Assembly: GCF_933509905.1 (NCBI RefSeq)
Contig: NZ_OW150024.1
Location: 1,228,001-1,292,000, forward strand
DNA length: 64,000 nt
DNA from: Trichlorobacter ammonificans
GTDB lineage: Bacteria > Desulfobacterota > Desulfuromonadia > Geobacterales > Pseudopelobacteraceae
Reading direction: 5' to 3'
Position numbers and translations under genes: made by a program. Below the pieces are notes generated by a model, which worked only from the letters and a program-made list of their open reading frames with translations, searched no databases and had not been told where the DNA came from. Positions 44,787-54,129 of this stretch are shown here, in pieces (positions within the stretch are counted from its first letter, which is position 1; every line of letters begins with the position of its first letter).

Positions 44787-46668
44787 AGCGTACCACCCGG
44801 TTGCGGCCGGTTTCCTTGGCCCGGTACAGGGCGACGTCGGCGAACTTGATCGCCTGCCAGAAACCATCGCTGTCGCCGGGAAACTCGCTGACGCCGATTG
44901 AGATACTCTTCTGCAGGATCGTATCCCCCACCCGTAGCTTGAACTGCTCCACTCTGACCCTGATCTTTTCGGCAACCTGCATTGCCATGCCCGGCTCACT
45001 GTCCAGCAACACCACCAGGAATTCCTCACCGCCGAAGCGGATGACCAGGTCAGCCTCTCGCACTGAACTCTTGAGGATGTTTGCGGTTTCTCTGAGCATC
45101 TGGTCACCGGTGTCATGACCGTGGGTATCGTTGACCTGTTTGAAATAGTCCAGGTCGCAGACCAGAAGACCGATCTGCTTGTTCCGGCGCAGCACACCGG
45201 CAATGATCTGCTTGGTGTGCTCCTGGAGAAAACGCCGGTTGTACAGACCGGTGAGCGGGTCTACCAGGGCTGACTCCTGCAGGGTCTGCATCAGCCGCTT
45301 AGCTTCGATGACCGATAGCGACTGGTTGATGTAGGTCTCGGCCTTGAACAGCCGCGTCGTGTCCTCAGCCGACAACGGTGCTGACTGACCGGTTGCGGGA
45401 AATCTGAATTGCACCACACCGCCCGTATTCCCCCCCAGCATCATCGGGATGCAGACATGGCCGACCCCCTCTTCGGGAAGAAAGAAGCGGCAGATGCCGC
45501 TAAACTCGAAGGAGGAGATGTTATGGCCGGTCTTAACGGCGCGGCAGAGAGTGCAGTCGCTTAAAATATCCTCCTGACAATGCAGCCGGATGTCTCCCAC
45601 CAGGGGAGGGTAGGCTGCCTTCATTTCCTTCTGGGGGGTGTTGACCTCATAGATGCAGTACTCCCGGAGGCCCAGGTCGTTTGAGAAGACCTCCCCCAGG
45701 CGGCGGTACACCTCCTCCAGGGACGAGTCTTCCTCGATCACCTTCTTGTAGATGGTCATGCTGTAGACCGATTCCATCAGGCTGTTGAATTTGCGAGAGA
45801 GGGTTCCGATCTCGTCCCGCGAAGGAATAGTCACCTTCTTGGCAAGATCGATGTCGCCGGTACTCAGGGATTCGATCTGGTTGGTGATGGTCTTGATCGG
45901 TTTATAAAAGGCAACGATGATCCAGTGGGTAAAGAGTGCCAGCAACAGCGAGGCGAAAAGCAGCAGCCCGAGCGTGGTGTGAATCGAATTCCTGATGTTC
46001 TTGTAGATATACTGGTCGATAGTGGTGTACTTTGCAGAAATCTGCTCCAGGTGTCGCTTTGAAAGCGCAATGGTGTCGGCAATCGCCCCTTGGGCTGCAG
46101 CGTAGGACCCGTCGGCCGTTGCCGTGTGCCGACTCTTCCCGGTCATCCGGGGGTGGTGTTCGAGGGAACGGTCGATCGTTTCCAGCTGTGCCAGAATTTC
46201 CTGCAGATAGCGTACCCCTTCCGGGTCTGCCTCTGCCATGTTCTGCAGAATCCGCTCGACAATGGTTCCCTCCGCGGGAGGACGTTTCTGGCGCAGGCTC
46301 AGCTCGTTGATCGACATCCGGATAGCTTCCAGTTGCCGGCGGATGACGGTGTGCGCGGCCATGCCGTCGCCGTTGCCGAGCGAGAGGTGCTGGTCGATGT
46401 ACTGCAGCCGGATCAGCACCGTTTCAATCACCTGGCGATAGGGAACAATCTGCTCCGCCACTTGGTGGTAGCGGTAGTGGAGTGCGGACATCGACACCAC
46501 GGTTACGAAGGTCATCAGGCAGAACCAGAGCAGGGTGCTGCCGGCAAAGAGCAAAAATTTCTTCTTGATCGGCAGATCAACGAACATCAGCAGCCCGCGC
46601 AGTCGCTGCGCCAGGGAGCCTGATGTCGTGGCCGCTTCGGGAGGGGGAACGGAAGAGTACTCTGGCAT
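44752..46668 (-). CDS. Membrane diguanylate cyclase with HAMP and Cys-containing sensor
   Basis: A 638-residue signalling protein: helix 1 (~residues 37-60), a ~170-residue periplasmic helical domain, helix 2 (~235-258), a HAMP domain (~258-312), a GAF-like region (~320-460) and a C-terminal GGDEF domain (~480-630). The active site is GGEEF and the inhibitory RxxD site (READ) lies five residues before it, so it should make c-di-GMP with product feedback. The GAF-like region holds C-x7-C-x2-C-x17-C, a possible metal or Fe-S site. AGGAG precedes the ATG. Its position next to the hydrogenase operon may be coincidence. Confidence 0.88.
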   Translation of the reverse strand: MPEYSSVPPPEAATTSGSLAQRLRGLLMFVDLPIKKKFLLFAGSTLLWFCLMTFVTVVSMSALHYRYHQVAEQIVPYRQVIETVLIRLQYIDQHLSLGNGDGMAAHTVIRRQLEAIRMSINELSLRQKRPPAEGTIVERILQNMAEADPEGVRYLQEILAQLETIDRSLEHHPRMTGKSRHTATADGSYAAAQGAIADTIALSKRHLEQISAKYTTIDQYIYKNIRNSIHTTLGLLLFASLLLALFTHWIIVAFYKPIKTITNQIESLSTGDIDLAKKVTIPSRDEIGTLSRKFNSLMESVYSMTIYKKVIEEDSSLEEVYRRLGEVFSNDLGLREYCIYEVNTPQKEMKAAYPPLVGDIRLHCQEDILSDCTLCRAVKTGHNISSFEFSGICRFFLPEEGVGHVCIPMMLGGNTGGVVQFRFPATGQSAPLSAEDTTRLFKAETYINQSLSVIEAKRLMQTLQESALVDPLTGLYNRRFLQEHTKQIIAGVLRRNKQIGLLVCDLDYFKQVNDTHGHDTGDQMLRETANILKSSVREADLVIRFGGEEFLVVLLDSEPGMAMQVAEKIRVRVEQFKLRVGDTILQKSISIGVSEFPGDSDGFWQAIKFADVALYRAKETGRNRVVRFTPEMWQHGDF

Positions 46669-46788
46669 GCCGGATCTCCTGGCACCCGTCGACAGGTGCC
46701 GTACTATTCATCATCTGCACGTACGTATCTACCATACCCAGCTCCCAATTGGAACACGGATGAAACCAGGATTGCCACCTACAGCCCC

Positions 46789-47913
46789 ATGAATGCCCGT
46801 CTCCTGAAAGTTTTGGATGCCACCGTCGGCAGGGTGCTGGCCGGCCGGCTGCCGGTAGCATCGCAAGCAACGCTACTTGGTGACGTTGACTCCATTCTGG
46901 TGATCAGGCCCGGGGGGATTGGCGATGCCCTGCTGCTGGCGGCGATGCTGCGGCGTCTTACGGAGCGCTTTCCCGCAGCCAGAATCGAGCTGCTGGCCGA
47001 AGGCAGAAACGCTGCCGCCTTCACCATGCTGCCGATGGTTGCCGCGGTCCGGCGCTATGACCGCTTCCGTGAGCTCTTCGGACTGTGGGGACGGCGTTAT
47101 GACCTGATCATCGACACGGAGCAATGGTATTGCCTGCCGGCCGTGCTGGCCCGGCTGTTGCGCGCCGGGCGTCATATCGGCTTTACCGGCAACAATCGGG
47201 AGCGATTGCGGACCGATCCGGTTGTCTACGATTCGGCAGACTGGGAGCGCGAGCAGTTTTTGAGGCTGCTTGAGCCGCTGGGGTGTGATGCCGCAACGGA
47301 GGGTGCCGGGGAGCTGCTGCGCCTGCCGGACCAGGCGCGGCAGCGGGCTGACAGTCTGCTGGAGCCGCTGGGGGGCGGGCGGATCGTCGCACTCTTTCCC
47401 GGTGCCAGCGTGCCGGAGAAATCCTGGCCAGCCGAGCGTTTTGCGGCGGTGGTCCGCGCCCTTGCCGTGCAGGGGTGGCAGCCGGTGGTGGTGGGCGGAG
47501 CGGCGGAGGCGGCGGCGGGCGAGCGGATCGTGCGGGAGGCCGGCGGCATGACCTGCGCCGGTATGACCACGCTGGCAGAAAGCCTTGCCGTCATTGCCCG
47601 CAGCTCCCTGTTTATCAGCGGCGATTCCGGTCTGCTGCACGGGGCCGCCCTGCTGGGGGTGCCGACGGTGGCGCTGTTCGGTCCCAGTGATCCCCGGAAA
47701 TGGGCTCCCCGTGGTCCCGGTAGTGTGGTGGTGTGTTGCCGGCTCCCCTGTTCCCCCTGCTCCCGGTACGGCACCATTCCTCCCTGTTCCCAGGGCTGTC
47801 GCTGCATGGAGGAGATCGGCGTTCGGGAGGTGCTGGCGGCGGCAGAGTGTCTGTTACGGCCAGATGGAGAGGGTGAGCAGGAGCGGGAAAAGGTTGAGGG
47901 TCGCGAAGAGTAG
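46789..47913 (+). CDS. Glycosyltransferase family 9 (heptosyltransferase-like)
   Basis: About 374 residues with the two Rossmann-like halves of GT9 enzymes: ILVIRPGGIGDALLL near the N-terminus, then FPGASVPEKSWPAERFA and SGDSGLLHGAALLGVPTVALFGPSDPRKWAP near the C-terminus. These transfer heptose or related sugars to the lipopolysaccharide core. A Cys-rich segment (CCRLPCSPCS...CSQGCRC) near the end is common in this family. I start at the ATG of MNARLLKVL; an open frame extends 31 codons upstream. The 3' end overlaps the convergent heme farnesyltransferase gene by 60 bp. Confidence 0.85.
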   Translation: MNARLLKVLDATVGRVLAGRLPVASQATLLGDVDSILVIRPGGIGDALLLAAMLRRLTERFPAARIELLAEGRNAAAFTMLPMVAAVRRYDRFRELFGLWGRRYDLIIDTEQWYCLPAVLARLLRAGRHIGFTGNNRERLRTDPVVYDSADWEREQFLRLLEPLGCDAATEGAGELLRLPDQARQRADSLLEPLGGGRIVALFPGASVPEKSWPAERFAAVVRALAVQGWQPVVVGGAAEAAAGERIVREAGGMTCAGMTTLAESLAVIARSSLFISGDSGLLHGAALLGVPTVALFGPSDPRKWAPRGPGSVVVCCRLPCSPCSRYGTIPPCSQGCRCMEEIGVREVLAAAECLLRPDGEGEQEREKVEGREE

Positions 47914-48666
47914 CCGGTCTGAACGCAGGGCGGTCAGTACCGGCAGCAGCAGGACCAGCGGCATGAACCAGAGGGCGCGGCTCGGTGAAATGACGCTGAA
48001 AAGCGGCAGGAACAGCGCCGCCGCAGCCAGGGCCGTGACCCAGAGCGGCAGCAGTGGGGCATGGCGGGCTTGCCGGGAGATGTCGCAGATAGGGAGGCGG
48101 GCGGTGCGGTATTCATCCCGGTAACGTTGTTGCAGCAGCCAGAAGTGGGGGATCTGCCAGAGGAACATCACGCCGGCCACCAGCAGAATCCGGTGATCGG
48201 TGGCGGCGCCGCCGGCCAGGCACCAGCCGATGAGCGGCGGCAGCGCGCCGCAGAGGGCACCCAGGGGGAGTGCCAGGGAGGTCCGTCCTTTGAGGGGAGT
48301 GTAGACCGCCAGATACCAGACAAGGGCGCCACCGGCAAGCAGCAGTGGAACAGCGCTGTCCAGGCAACCCAGCCAGAGCAGGCCGGCGCAGATTAGCAGA
48401 CCGCCGGCTCCGGCCGCCGTGCCGGGGGAGAGATCGCCGCCGGCAACGGGACGCCGGCGCGTCCGTTCCATCAGGCGGTCCCGTTCCCGCTCCATGACTT
48501 GGTTCAGCGCGGAACCGCCGGCGGCCAGGAGAGCGGTGCCGCCGAAGGCAGTCCAGGCCGCTGCCGCTTCAACGGCGGCGGGGTAGAGCAGGTACCCCCC
48601 CAGGGCGGCCACCCCGTTCATCAATGCCAGCCGCCAACGCAGCAAGAGCAGGAACGACGTCGTCAC
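47854..48666 (-). CDS. ctaB: Protoheme IX farnesyltransferase (heme O synthase)
   Basis: A 270-residue UbiA-type prenyltransferase with about eight helices. The prenyl-diphosphate motif NQVMERERDRLMERTRRRP and the second motif RYRDEYRTARLP are present. It makes heme O for the terminal oxidase encoded upstream. The GTG start overlaps the coxB stop (GTGA). It is the last gene of the oxidase operon. Confidence 0.9.
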   Translation of the reverse strand: MTTSFLLLLRWRLALMNGVAALGGYLLYPAAVEAAAAWTAFGGTALLAAGGSALNQVMERERDRLMERTRRRPVAGGDLSPGTAAGAGGLLICAGLLWLGCLDSAVPLLLAGGALVWYLAVYTPLKGRTSLALPLGALCGALPPLIGWCLAGGAATDHRILLVAGVMFLWQIPHFWLLQQRYRDEYRTARLPICDISRQARHAPLLPLWVTALAAAALFLPLFSVISPSRALWFMPLVLLLPVLTALRSDRLLFATLNLFPLLLTLSIWP

Positions 48667-49868
48667 TTCAGTCCCTCTATCCAGGTTATCAGTGCATTCA
48701 GTTCAGCTTCGGAGAGATCGGGGTAGGCCGGCATCACCGGCTGGAACCCGTCCACAACGGTGGCGCCGGGCTCCTTGATCGACTCCTTCAGAAAAGCGGC
48801 GTCCGCCGTCACGCGCACTGTTTTTCCGCCCTTGTGTACCGTGACCTGGGAGCCGGACAATCCCTTCAGCGTCGGTCCGACCCCGGGGCTGCCGTCAAGG
48901 GAGTGGCAACCCAGGCACCCCTTTTCCTGCGCCAGCGCCGCGGCATCGATCGCCTGCGGTGCGGCACCTCCGCGCCGCAGGTAGTCAATAATCTGCTTCA
49001 GTTCTTCTTCAGGCAGTTGGTAGGGAGGCATGGCGGGAGCGAAGCCCTTGACCACGTCGGTGTTGGGGGCACTGATTGATGTTCGCAGGTACGCTTCGTC
49101 CACAATAATGTTCCGTTCAATGCCGTTGCTCAGTACCGCCGTCGTTCTGCCCCAGATCCCCTTGAAACTGGGGCCGATCTTGGGGGAACCGTCGGTGGAG
49201 TGACAGCCGAGACAGCCGTGTTGCTCCAGCAGCGCCAGACCGGGATGGGGGCCGCCTCCCTTGGTTCCTTCCTTCAGCCAGGCGGCAAACTCGGCTTCCG
49301 GCAGCGCTTCCACGGTGGTGATCATGGCAGAATGGCCGGTACCGCAGTAGGAGGAACAGAAAATATCGTAGGAGCCGGGCTTGGGGGCGGAAAACCAGAC
49401 ATGGTTGGTCATGCCCGGCACGATATCACGCTTGACCCGGAAGGCCGGGATGTAGAAGCCGTGCAACACGTCCACGGAGGTCAGGTTGACCTTCACCGGC
49501 CGTCCCACCGGCACGTAGAGCTTGGCACTGCTGCGGCCGCCGGTGTAGGCGAAATTCCAGGACCACATCCGGGCCGTGGCGTTCACCTCCAGCGCCCCCG
49601 GCGGTACGTTGCGCAGGGCCAGGTAGCCGGCCCAGCCGTAGTAGAACATGGCCAGCACCAGCAGGGTGGGCAGCAGGGTCCAGACGATCTCCAGCCAGAG
49701 ATTGCCGTCGGCATCGGAGGTGGGCTGCGGCGCGCGGGAGCGGCGGTAGCGGACCACGAACCAGACCATGACCGCGGTAATCCCCAGCAGCAGGACCAGG
49801 CTGGCGCCGAAAATGAAGATGAAGACCGGATCGATCGCCTCGTTGGTTGTCAGGTAGGTGGTTTTCAC
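48663..49868 (-). CDS. coxB: Cytochrome c oxidase subunit II with two cytochrome c domains
   Basis: A 401-residue subunit II: one or two N-terminal helices, the cupredoxin domain with the CuA ligands (His in VLHGFYIPA, then CSSYCGTGHSAM), and two C-terminal cytochrome c domains, each with CLGCH and a Met further on. It is thus a caa3-like subunit with a second fused heme domain. It takes electrons from periplasmic cytochromes to subunit I. The GTG start is preceded by GGAG. Confidence 0.93.
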   Translation of the reverse strand: MKTTYLTTNEAIDPVFIFIFGASLVLLLGITAVMVWFVVRYRRSRAPQPTSDADGNLWLEIVWTLLPTLLVLAMFYYGWAGYLALRNVPPGALEVNATARMWSWNFAYTGGRSSAKLYVPVGRPVKVNLTSVDVLHGFYIPAFRVKRDIVPGMTNHVWFSAPKPGSYDIFCSSYCGTGHSAMITTVEALPEAEFAAWLKEGTKGGGPHPGLALLEQHGCLGCHSTDGSPKIGPSFKGIWGRTTAVLSNGIERNIIVDEAYLRTSISAPNTDVVKGFAPAMPPYQLPEEELKQIIDYLRRGGAAPQAIDAAALAQEKGCLGCHSLDGSPGVGPTLKGLSGSQVTVHKGGKTVRVTADAAFLKESIKEPGATVVDGFQPVMPAYPDLSEAELNALITWIEGLK

Positions 49869-49877
49869 GGCAACTCC

Positions 49878-50171
49878 TCAGCGATAGAGCACGTCGAAAA
49901 AGGTAAGACCGATGAAGACCGCCAGGGTGAGCAGGGCAACGAACAGCAGAATCTTCAGCAGACGGTTTTCATACTTCATGTGCATGAAGACGGCGATGAC
50001 CAGTCCTGCCTTGATACAGGCCACCGTCAGCGCCCCCACAACCTTGAAGCCGCCCAGGTCAATGCGGGTGATCAGGACGGTGACGGCGGTGAGCAGCAAC
50101 AGCAGCACCCAGATGATGGTCAGGGTCCGGTAGCTGACGGGATGATGGTGGTCGGAAGCGTGTGCGTTCAT
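49878..50171 (-). CDS. Cytochrome c oxidase subunit IV
   Basis: A 97-residue protein with three helices, matching the caa3/quinol oxidase subunit IV family. A His-rich N-terminus (MNAHASDHHHPVSYR) precedes the first helix. It stabilises the oxidase complex. It lies between coxC (10 bp) and coxB (9 bp). Confidence 0.85.
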   Translation of the reverse strand: MNAHASDHHHPVSYRTLTIIWVLLLLLTAVTVLITRIDLGGFKVVGALTVACIKAGLVIAVFMHMKYENRLLKILLFVALLTLAVFIGLTFFDVLYR

Positions 50172-50180
50172 GGCCGTTTC

Positions 50181-50783
50181 CTAGAGCATGAGATAGTAGA
50201 GCGGAAAGATGAAAATCCAGATCAGATCCACCAGGTGCCAATACAGGGCGCCGTTTTCCAGCAGCACGTAGTCGCTGCCGGTGACCTCACCCTTTTTGAC
50301 CTGCAGGGCCACCCAGGCCAGCAGGGCGGCGCCGATCAGCACGTGCAGGCCGTGGATGCCGGTGCTCATGTAGTAGAGGCTGAAGAAGACCGATTCACCC
50401 GGCGGTCCCTGCGTCAGTTTGGCCGATCCGGGGTAGATGCCGTGATGGATCTTGGCACTCCACTCGAAGTACTTGATCACCATGAAACCGGCGGCGCAGA
50501 GGATGGTGCCGCCCAGCAGCCGCAGGGTCAGGGGGCGGTTGTCCTGTTGGATGGCCGTCACCGCCATGGCGGCGAACAGGCTGCTGGTCAGCAGGATCAG
50601 GGTGTTGATGCAGCCCAGCACCACGTTGAGCTGGTGGCCGCCGGTTGAAAACTCCTGGGGATAGCGGGCCAGGTAGACGGCGTAGAGGACGAACAGTCCG
50701 CCGAATAGCAGCAGTTCCGTGAACAAAAACAACCACATGCCGAGTTTCGCGCCGGCATAGTCCTTATGCACTGGATGGTTCAT
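50181..50783 (-). CDS. coxC: Cytochrome c oxidase subunit III
   Basis: A 200-residue membrane protein with five helices, the shorter subunit III type found in bacterial caa3 and bo3 oxidases. Typical patterns are KLGMWLFLFTELLLFGGLF and TGIHGLHVLIGA and the C-terminal YWHLVDLIWIFIFPLYYL. It overlaps the coxA stop by 4 bp. Confidence 0.93.
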   Translation of the reverse strand: MNHPVHKDYAGAKLGMWLFLFTELLLFGGLFVLYAVYLARYPQEFSTGGHQLNVVLGCINTLILLTSSLFAAMAVTAIQQDNRPLTLRLLGGTILCAAGFMVIKYFEWSAKIHHGIYPGSAKLTQGPPGESVFFSLYYMSTGIHGLHVLIGAALLAWVALQVKKGEVTGSDYVLLENGALYWHLVDLIWIFIFPLYYLML

Positions 50784-52438
50784 GGTGAGGTCCCGTTGGT
50801 GTCGCCTGCAATACGGTGCTGCAGTGCCTTGAAGTCATAGGGGCCATGGGTTACCACCGGTTCGCCGGTGAAGTTCAGGGTCGGCGGCGGGGTGGGGGTG
50901 GTCCATTCCAGGGTGGCGCCGCCCCAGGGGTTGCCGGTGAACGGCGCGCCCCGGAAAAGCCCTTGGAAGAGGTTCACCAGCATGATGACCAGGCCCAGTG
51001 CCAGAATCCAGCTGCCCACGGTGGCCACCAGGTTCAGGTTGGCGAACTCCGGCAGATAGTCGTAGTAGCGCCGCGGCATCCCCTGCATCCCCAGCACCTT
51101 CATGGAAAAATAGAGCAGGTTGAAACCGACGAACAGGAATCCCCAGGCGATCACCGCCGGACGGACGGCGTAGGTGCGGCCGTAAAACTTGGGCAGCCAG
51201 TAGTGCATGGCGGCGAAGAAGGCGAAACCGGTGCCGCCGAACATGACGTAGTGGAAGTGTCCCACCACGAAGTGGGTGTCGTGCACATGCACGTCGGTGG
51301 CGGCGGCACCGAGGATCAGGCCGGTGAGGCCGCCGATGGAGAAGAGCAGGATGAAGGTGAGCGCGAACAACATCGGCGGATCAAGGGAAATGGAACCTTT
51401 GTAGAGGGTGGAAACCCAGTTGAATACCTTGATGGCCGAGGGAATGGCCACGATGAAGGTCAGGAAGGAGAAGACCAGCACGGCGGTGTCGCTCATGCCG
51501 CTGGTGAACATATGGTGCCCCCAGACCAGCGATCCGGCGGCGGCAATGGCCAGGCTGGAGAAGGCGATCATCTTGTAGCCGAAGATCGGCTTGCGGGAAA
51601 AGACCGGAATGATCTCCGAGATCACCCCCATGGCCGGCAGGATCATGATGTAGACCGCGGGATGGGAGTAGATCCAGAAGAGGTGCTGGAACATGATCGG
51701 ATCCCCCCCCCGGGCGGCGTCGAAGAGGCCGGTGCCCAGCATCCGCTCCGCGATCACCAGCACCAGGGTGATCCCCAGCACCGGGGTGGCCAGAATCTGC
51801 ACCCAGGCGGTGGCGTACAGGGACCAGGTGAACAGGGGGATGCGGCTCCAGGTCATCCCTTCTGCCCGCAGGCGATGGATGGTGGTGACGAAGTTGATGC
51901 CGGTGAGGATGGAGGAGAAGCCCAGGATGAAGACGCCGAACAGGGCCAGGGAAACGTTGGTGCCGGTACGGGCGCTGAAGGGAACGTAGAAGGTCCAGCC
52001 GGTGTCCGGTGCCCCGCCGCCGGTAAAGAGGGAGAGCAGCACCAGGACGGTGCCGATGACGTAGAGCCACCAGGAGAAGAGGTTCAGGCGGGGGAAGGAG
52101 ACGTCCGCCGCGCCGATCTGGATCGGCATGACCATGTTGCCGAAGGCGCCGGGAATGCCGGGAATGATGAAGAGGAAGATCATCACCACGCCATGTACCG
52201 TGAAGACGGCATTGTAGGTCTGGGCCGACATGATATCCCGGCCGGGAGCCATCAGTTCCAGCCGCAGCGCAAGCCCCAGCAGAACCCCCACCAGGAAGAA
52301 GGCCAGCACGGAATAGAAATACAGAAGACCGATCCGCTTGTGGTCGGTGGAGAATATCCAGGAACCGATGCCGGTTGCGCCGGTATCGGTCCAGAACCCC
52401 CGCTCGGTCGTCATCTGGGCCTGTTCCGTCATGCTCAT
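50780..52438 (-). CDS. coxA: Cytochrome c oxidase subunit I (A2-type haem-copper oxidase)
   Basis: A 552-residue subunit I with 12 helices. Heme and CuB ligands are in FTVHGVVM, IYSHPAVYIMILP, GHHMFTSG and HDTHFVVGHFHYVMFGG. The proton-channel motif is YSHPxV instead of the GHPEV form with glutamate, so it belongs to the A2 class, like Thermus caa3. It reduces O2 to water and pumps protons. It overlaps the SCO gene upstream and coxC downstream by 4 bp each. Confidence 0.95.
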   Translation of the reverse strand: MSMTEQAQMTTERGFWTDTGATGIGSWIFSTDHKRIGLLYFYSVLAFFLVGVLLGLALRLELMAPGRDIMSAQTYNAVFTVHGVVMIFLFIIPGIPGAFGNMVMPIQIGAADVSFPRLNLFSWWLYVIGTVLVLLSLFTGGGAPDTGWTFYVPFSARTGTNVSLALFGVFILGFSSILTGINFVTTIHRLRAEGMTWSRIPLFTWSLYATAWVQILATPVLGITLVLVIAERMLGTGLFDAARGGDPIMFQHLFWIYSHPAVYIMILPAMGVISEIIPVFSRKPIFGYKMIAFSSLAIAAAGSLVWGHHMFTSGMSDTAVLVFSFLTFIVAIPSAIKVFNWVSTLYKGSISLDPPMLFALTFILLFSIGGLTGLILGAAATDVHVHDTHFVVGHFHYVMFGGTGFAFFAAMHYWLPKFYGRTYAVRPAVIAWGFLFVGFNLLYFSMKVLGMQGMPRRYYDYLPEFANLNLVATVGSWILALGLVIMLVNLFQGLFRGAPFTGNPWGGATLEWTTPTPPPTLNFTGEPVVTHGPYDFKALQHRIAGDTNGTSP

Positions 52439-53307
52439 GGTTCCTCCGGAGTGCGACTGCGGCGCCGTGTGCCGGTCAGCAGCAGAAACAGCAGAAAGCC
52501 GCCGGCGGAGAGGATCACCACCGTGGCGCTCACCTTAAGTATGTTGAAGACGTAGGTTTTACCCTGCGGATCGAAGGTGAAGCAGAAATCGACCACCTTG
52601 CGGATGGTGGTGCCCACCTTTCCCTCCCGGGCCTCCAGCAGGGCCAGGCTGATATCCTTGCTCAGAAAGGAGGTGCCGTAGAGGTAGCGGACAATGGTGC
52701 CGTCACCGCTGACGATCAGGCTGGCCACCGGATGCACGAAGTCCCGCCCCTGCTGCTTGAAGCGGTAGCCGATGGAGGTGGTGAAGCGGCGGATATCCTC
52801 CGGCTCGCCGGTCAGAAACCGCCAGCCGTTCTCCGGGAACGGCGCGTTGATGGCGGTCAGGTACATCTTCCGCGTCCGGGTCGCCTGTTCCGGTGTTTCG
52901 GAGGGATCGAAGCTGATGGAGATGACGCGGTAGTCGCTGCCGGCCGCGGCCTTGAGTGCCGGCAGCACCCGGGCCAGCCCCCCCTGCAGGTAGTTGCAGA
53001 CGTTGGTGCAGGTGTAGTAGACCGGCAGGATGATGGTGGGGCCGGAGATCAGGTCTCCCAGCCGCACCACGGTACCGTTTTCGTCGCGGAAACGGGCATC
53101 CAGGTCAAGCTTTGACCCCAGACGCTCATCGAGCCCCACGTCCGCGCTCGGTTGCGGGGGCGGGGCGGCATGGTGCCGGTGATCGGGGGACGGCTCCGTC
53201 TCCTTTCCGGCGGCACCTGCCGGCAGAGCCGTCAGCAGCAGCACCGTCGCCAGGGCGCAGAGCAGGCGCAGGTGGTTCAAGATGGACAGGCGGCACCTAG
53301 CGGTCAT
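52435..53307 (-). CDS. SCO1/SenC-family copper chaperone
   Basis: About 290 residues: signal peptide, a His-rich linker (PSPDHRHHAAPPPQP), a thioredoxin-like SCO domain with the copper motif CTNVC (in VYYTCTNVCNY) and the third ligand His in RDFVHPVAS, then an unusual C-terminal membrane helix (~residues 255-280). It should deliver copper to the CuA site of coxB. I start at the ATG overlapping the pentaheme cytochrome gene by 11 bp; longer frames are shadow. Confidence 0.88.
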   Translation of the reverse strand: MTARCRLSILNHLRLLCALATVLLLTALPAGAAGKETEPSPDHRHHAAPPPQPSADVGLDERLGSKLDLDARFRDENGTVVRLGDLISGPTIILPVYYTCTNVCNYLQGGLARVLPALKAAAGSDYRVISISFDPSETPEQATRTRKMYLTAINAPFPENGWRFLTGEPEDIRRFTTSIGYRFKQQGRDFVHPVASLIVSGDGTIVRYLYGTSFLSKDISLALLEAREGKVGTTIRKVVDFCFTFDPQGKTYVFNILKVSATVVILSAGGFLLFLLLTGTRRRSRTPEEP

Positions 53308-54100
53308 GGTAGGTCCTGCCCAGCAGGTGGAAGAGCAGGGCGGCAGCCAGGGCTGCCGCAACGGCCACGGCACCGGCGACTTTCCGCTGCTGCCGGGTCG
53401 TATCCATCTCCGTCACCGCTGCTTCCAGCTTTTTCAATTCGGTGGTGATCTGTGCCGACTCTTTCTTGACCTTCTCCACATCAACCGAATGGAACAGACT
53501 GTGGAAACGGTTGCGCAGGGAGAAGAGCCCTTTTTCCAGCCGGTCGACGTCGCCGCCGATCTTCTTGTAGCCGATGATCCTGGCGTCGAGGGAGGAAATC
53601 AGCCGTTCGGTTTCCTGCATGGCCGATTTGATCTCTCGGGCCCGTTCGAAGCCGTGGCAGCGGGAGCAGGATTTCTCGTTGATCAGGTCCGGTGTCGCCT
53701 TCAGCACCTGGTGGTTGCCGTGGCAGGTGACGCAGGTGGGGCCGCCGTTGCCCAGCGCCCTGCCGTGACCGCTGGCCTGGAAGTCTTTCATCACCCCCAG
53801 GTGGCAGCGGCCGCAGAAGGCCGGTATATCCTTGGCCTTGGGTACCCCCAGGAAGCCGCGCTCCGGGCTCATGGCGTTGGCCGCATCCTTGGGATCGCCG
53901 CCGTGGCAGCCGTTGCAGGATATGCCGTTTTCGGCATGGATGCTGCCGCGCCAGAGCTTGACCGGCTCGCCGGTTCTGCCGGTCATGGCGCCGTGGCACT
54001 GGAGACAGACGTTTTCAGGTGTTTCCGCCGATCGGGCCGCAACCGGCTGAAACAGGACGATGAAGATGAGAAGCAGGTGGCCGAGCATCCCCGCATGCAT
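53297..54100 (-). CDS. Pentaheme c-type cytochrome with membrane tail
   Basis: About 267 residues: signal peptide, five CXXCH motifs (CLQCH, CNGCH, CGRCH, CVTCH, CSRCH), then a long coiled-coil helix (~residues 150-230) and a C-terminal membrane helix (VAGAVAVAAALAAALLFH). It occupies the place of cytochrome c1 in the bc complex formed with the Rieske and cytochrome b genes upstream, and probably passes electrons to the coxB hemes. The ATG is chosen because AAGGGGGA lies at correct distance; an ATG 11 codons earlier is also possible. Confidence 0.88.
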   Translation of the reverse strand: MHAGMLGHLLLIFIVLFQPVAARSAETPENVCLQCHGAMTGRTGEPVKLWRGSIHAENGISCNGCHGGDPKDAANAMSPERGFLGVPKAKDIPAFCGRCHLGVMKDFQASGHGRALGNGGPTCVTCHGNHQVLKATPDLINEKSCSRCHGFERAREIKSAMQETERLISSLDARIIGYKKIGGDVDRLEKGLFSLRNRFHSLFHSVDVEKVKKESAQITTELKKLEAAVTEMDTTRQQRKVAGAVAVAAALAAALLFHLLGRTYHDR

Positions 54101-54129
54101 GGTTATCCCCCTTGACGTAGGTCCGTTGC

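Noticed and set aside
50816-52555. Long plus-strand ORF (579 codons) opposite coxA
   Set aside because: It has the Gly/Gln/Glu/His-rich composition typical of an antisense frame over a membrane-protein gene.
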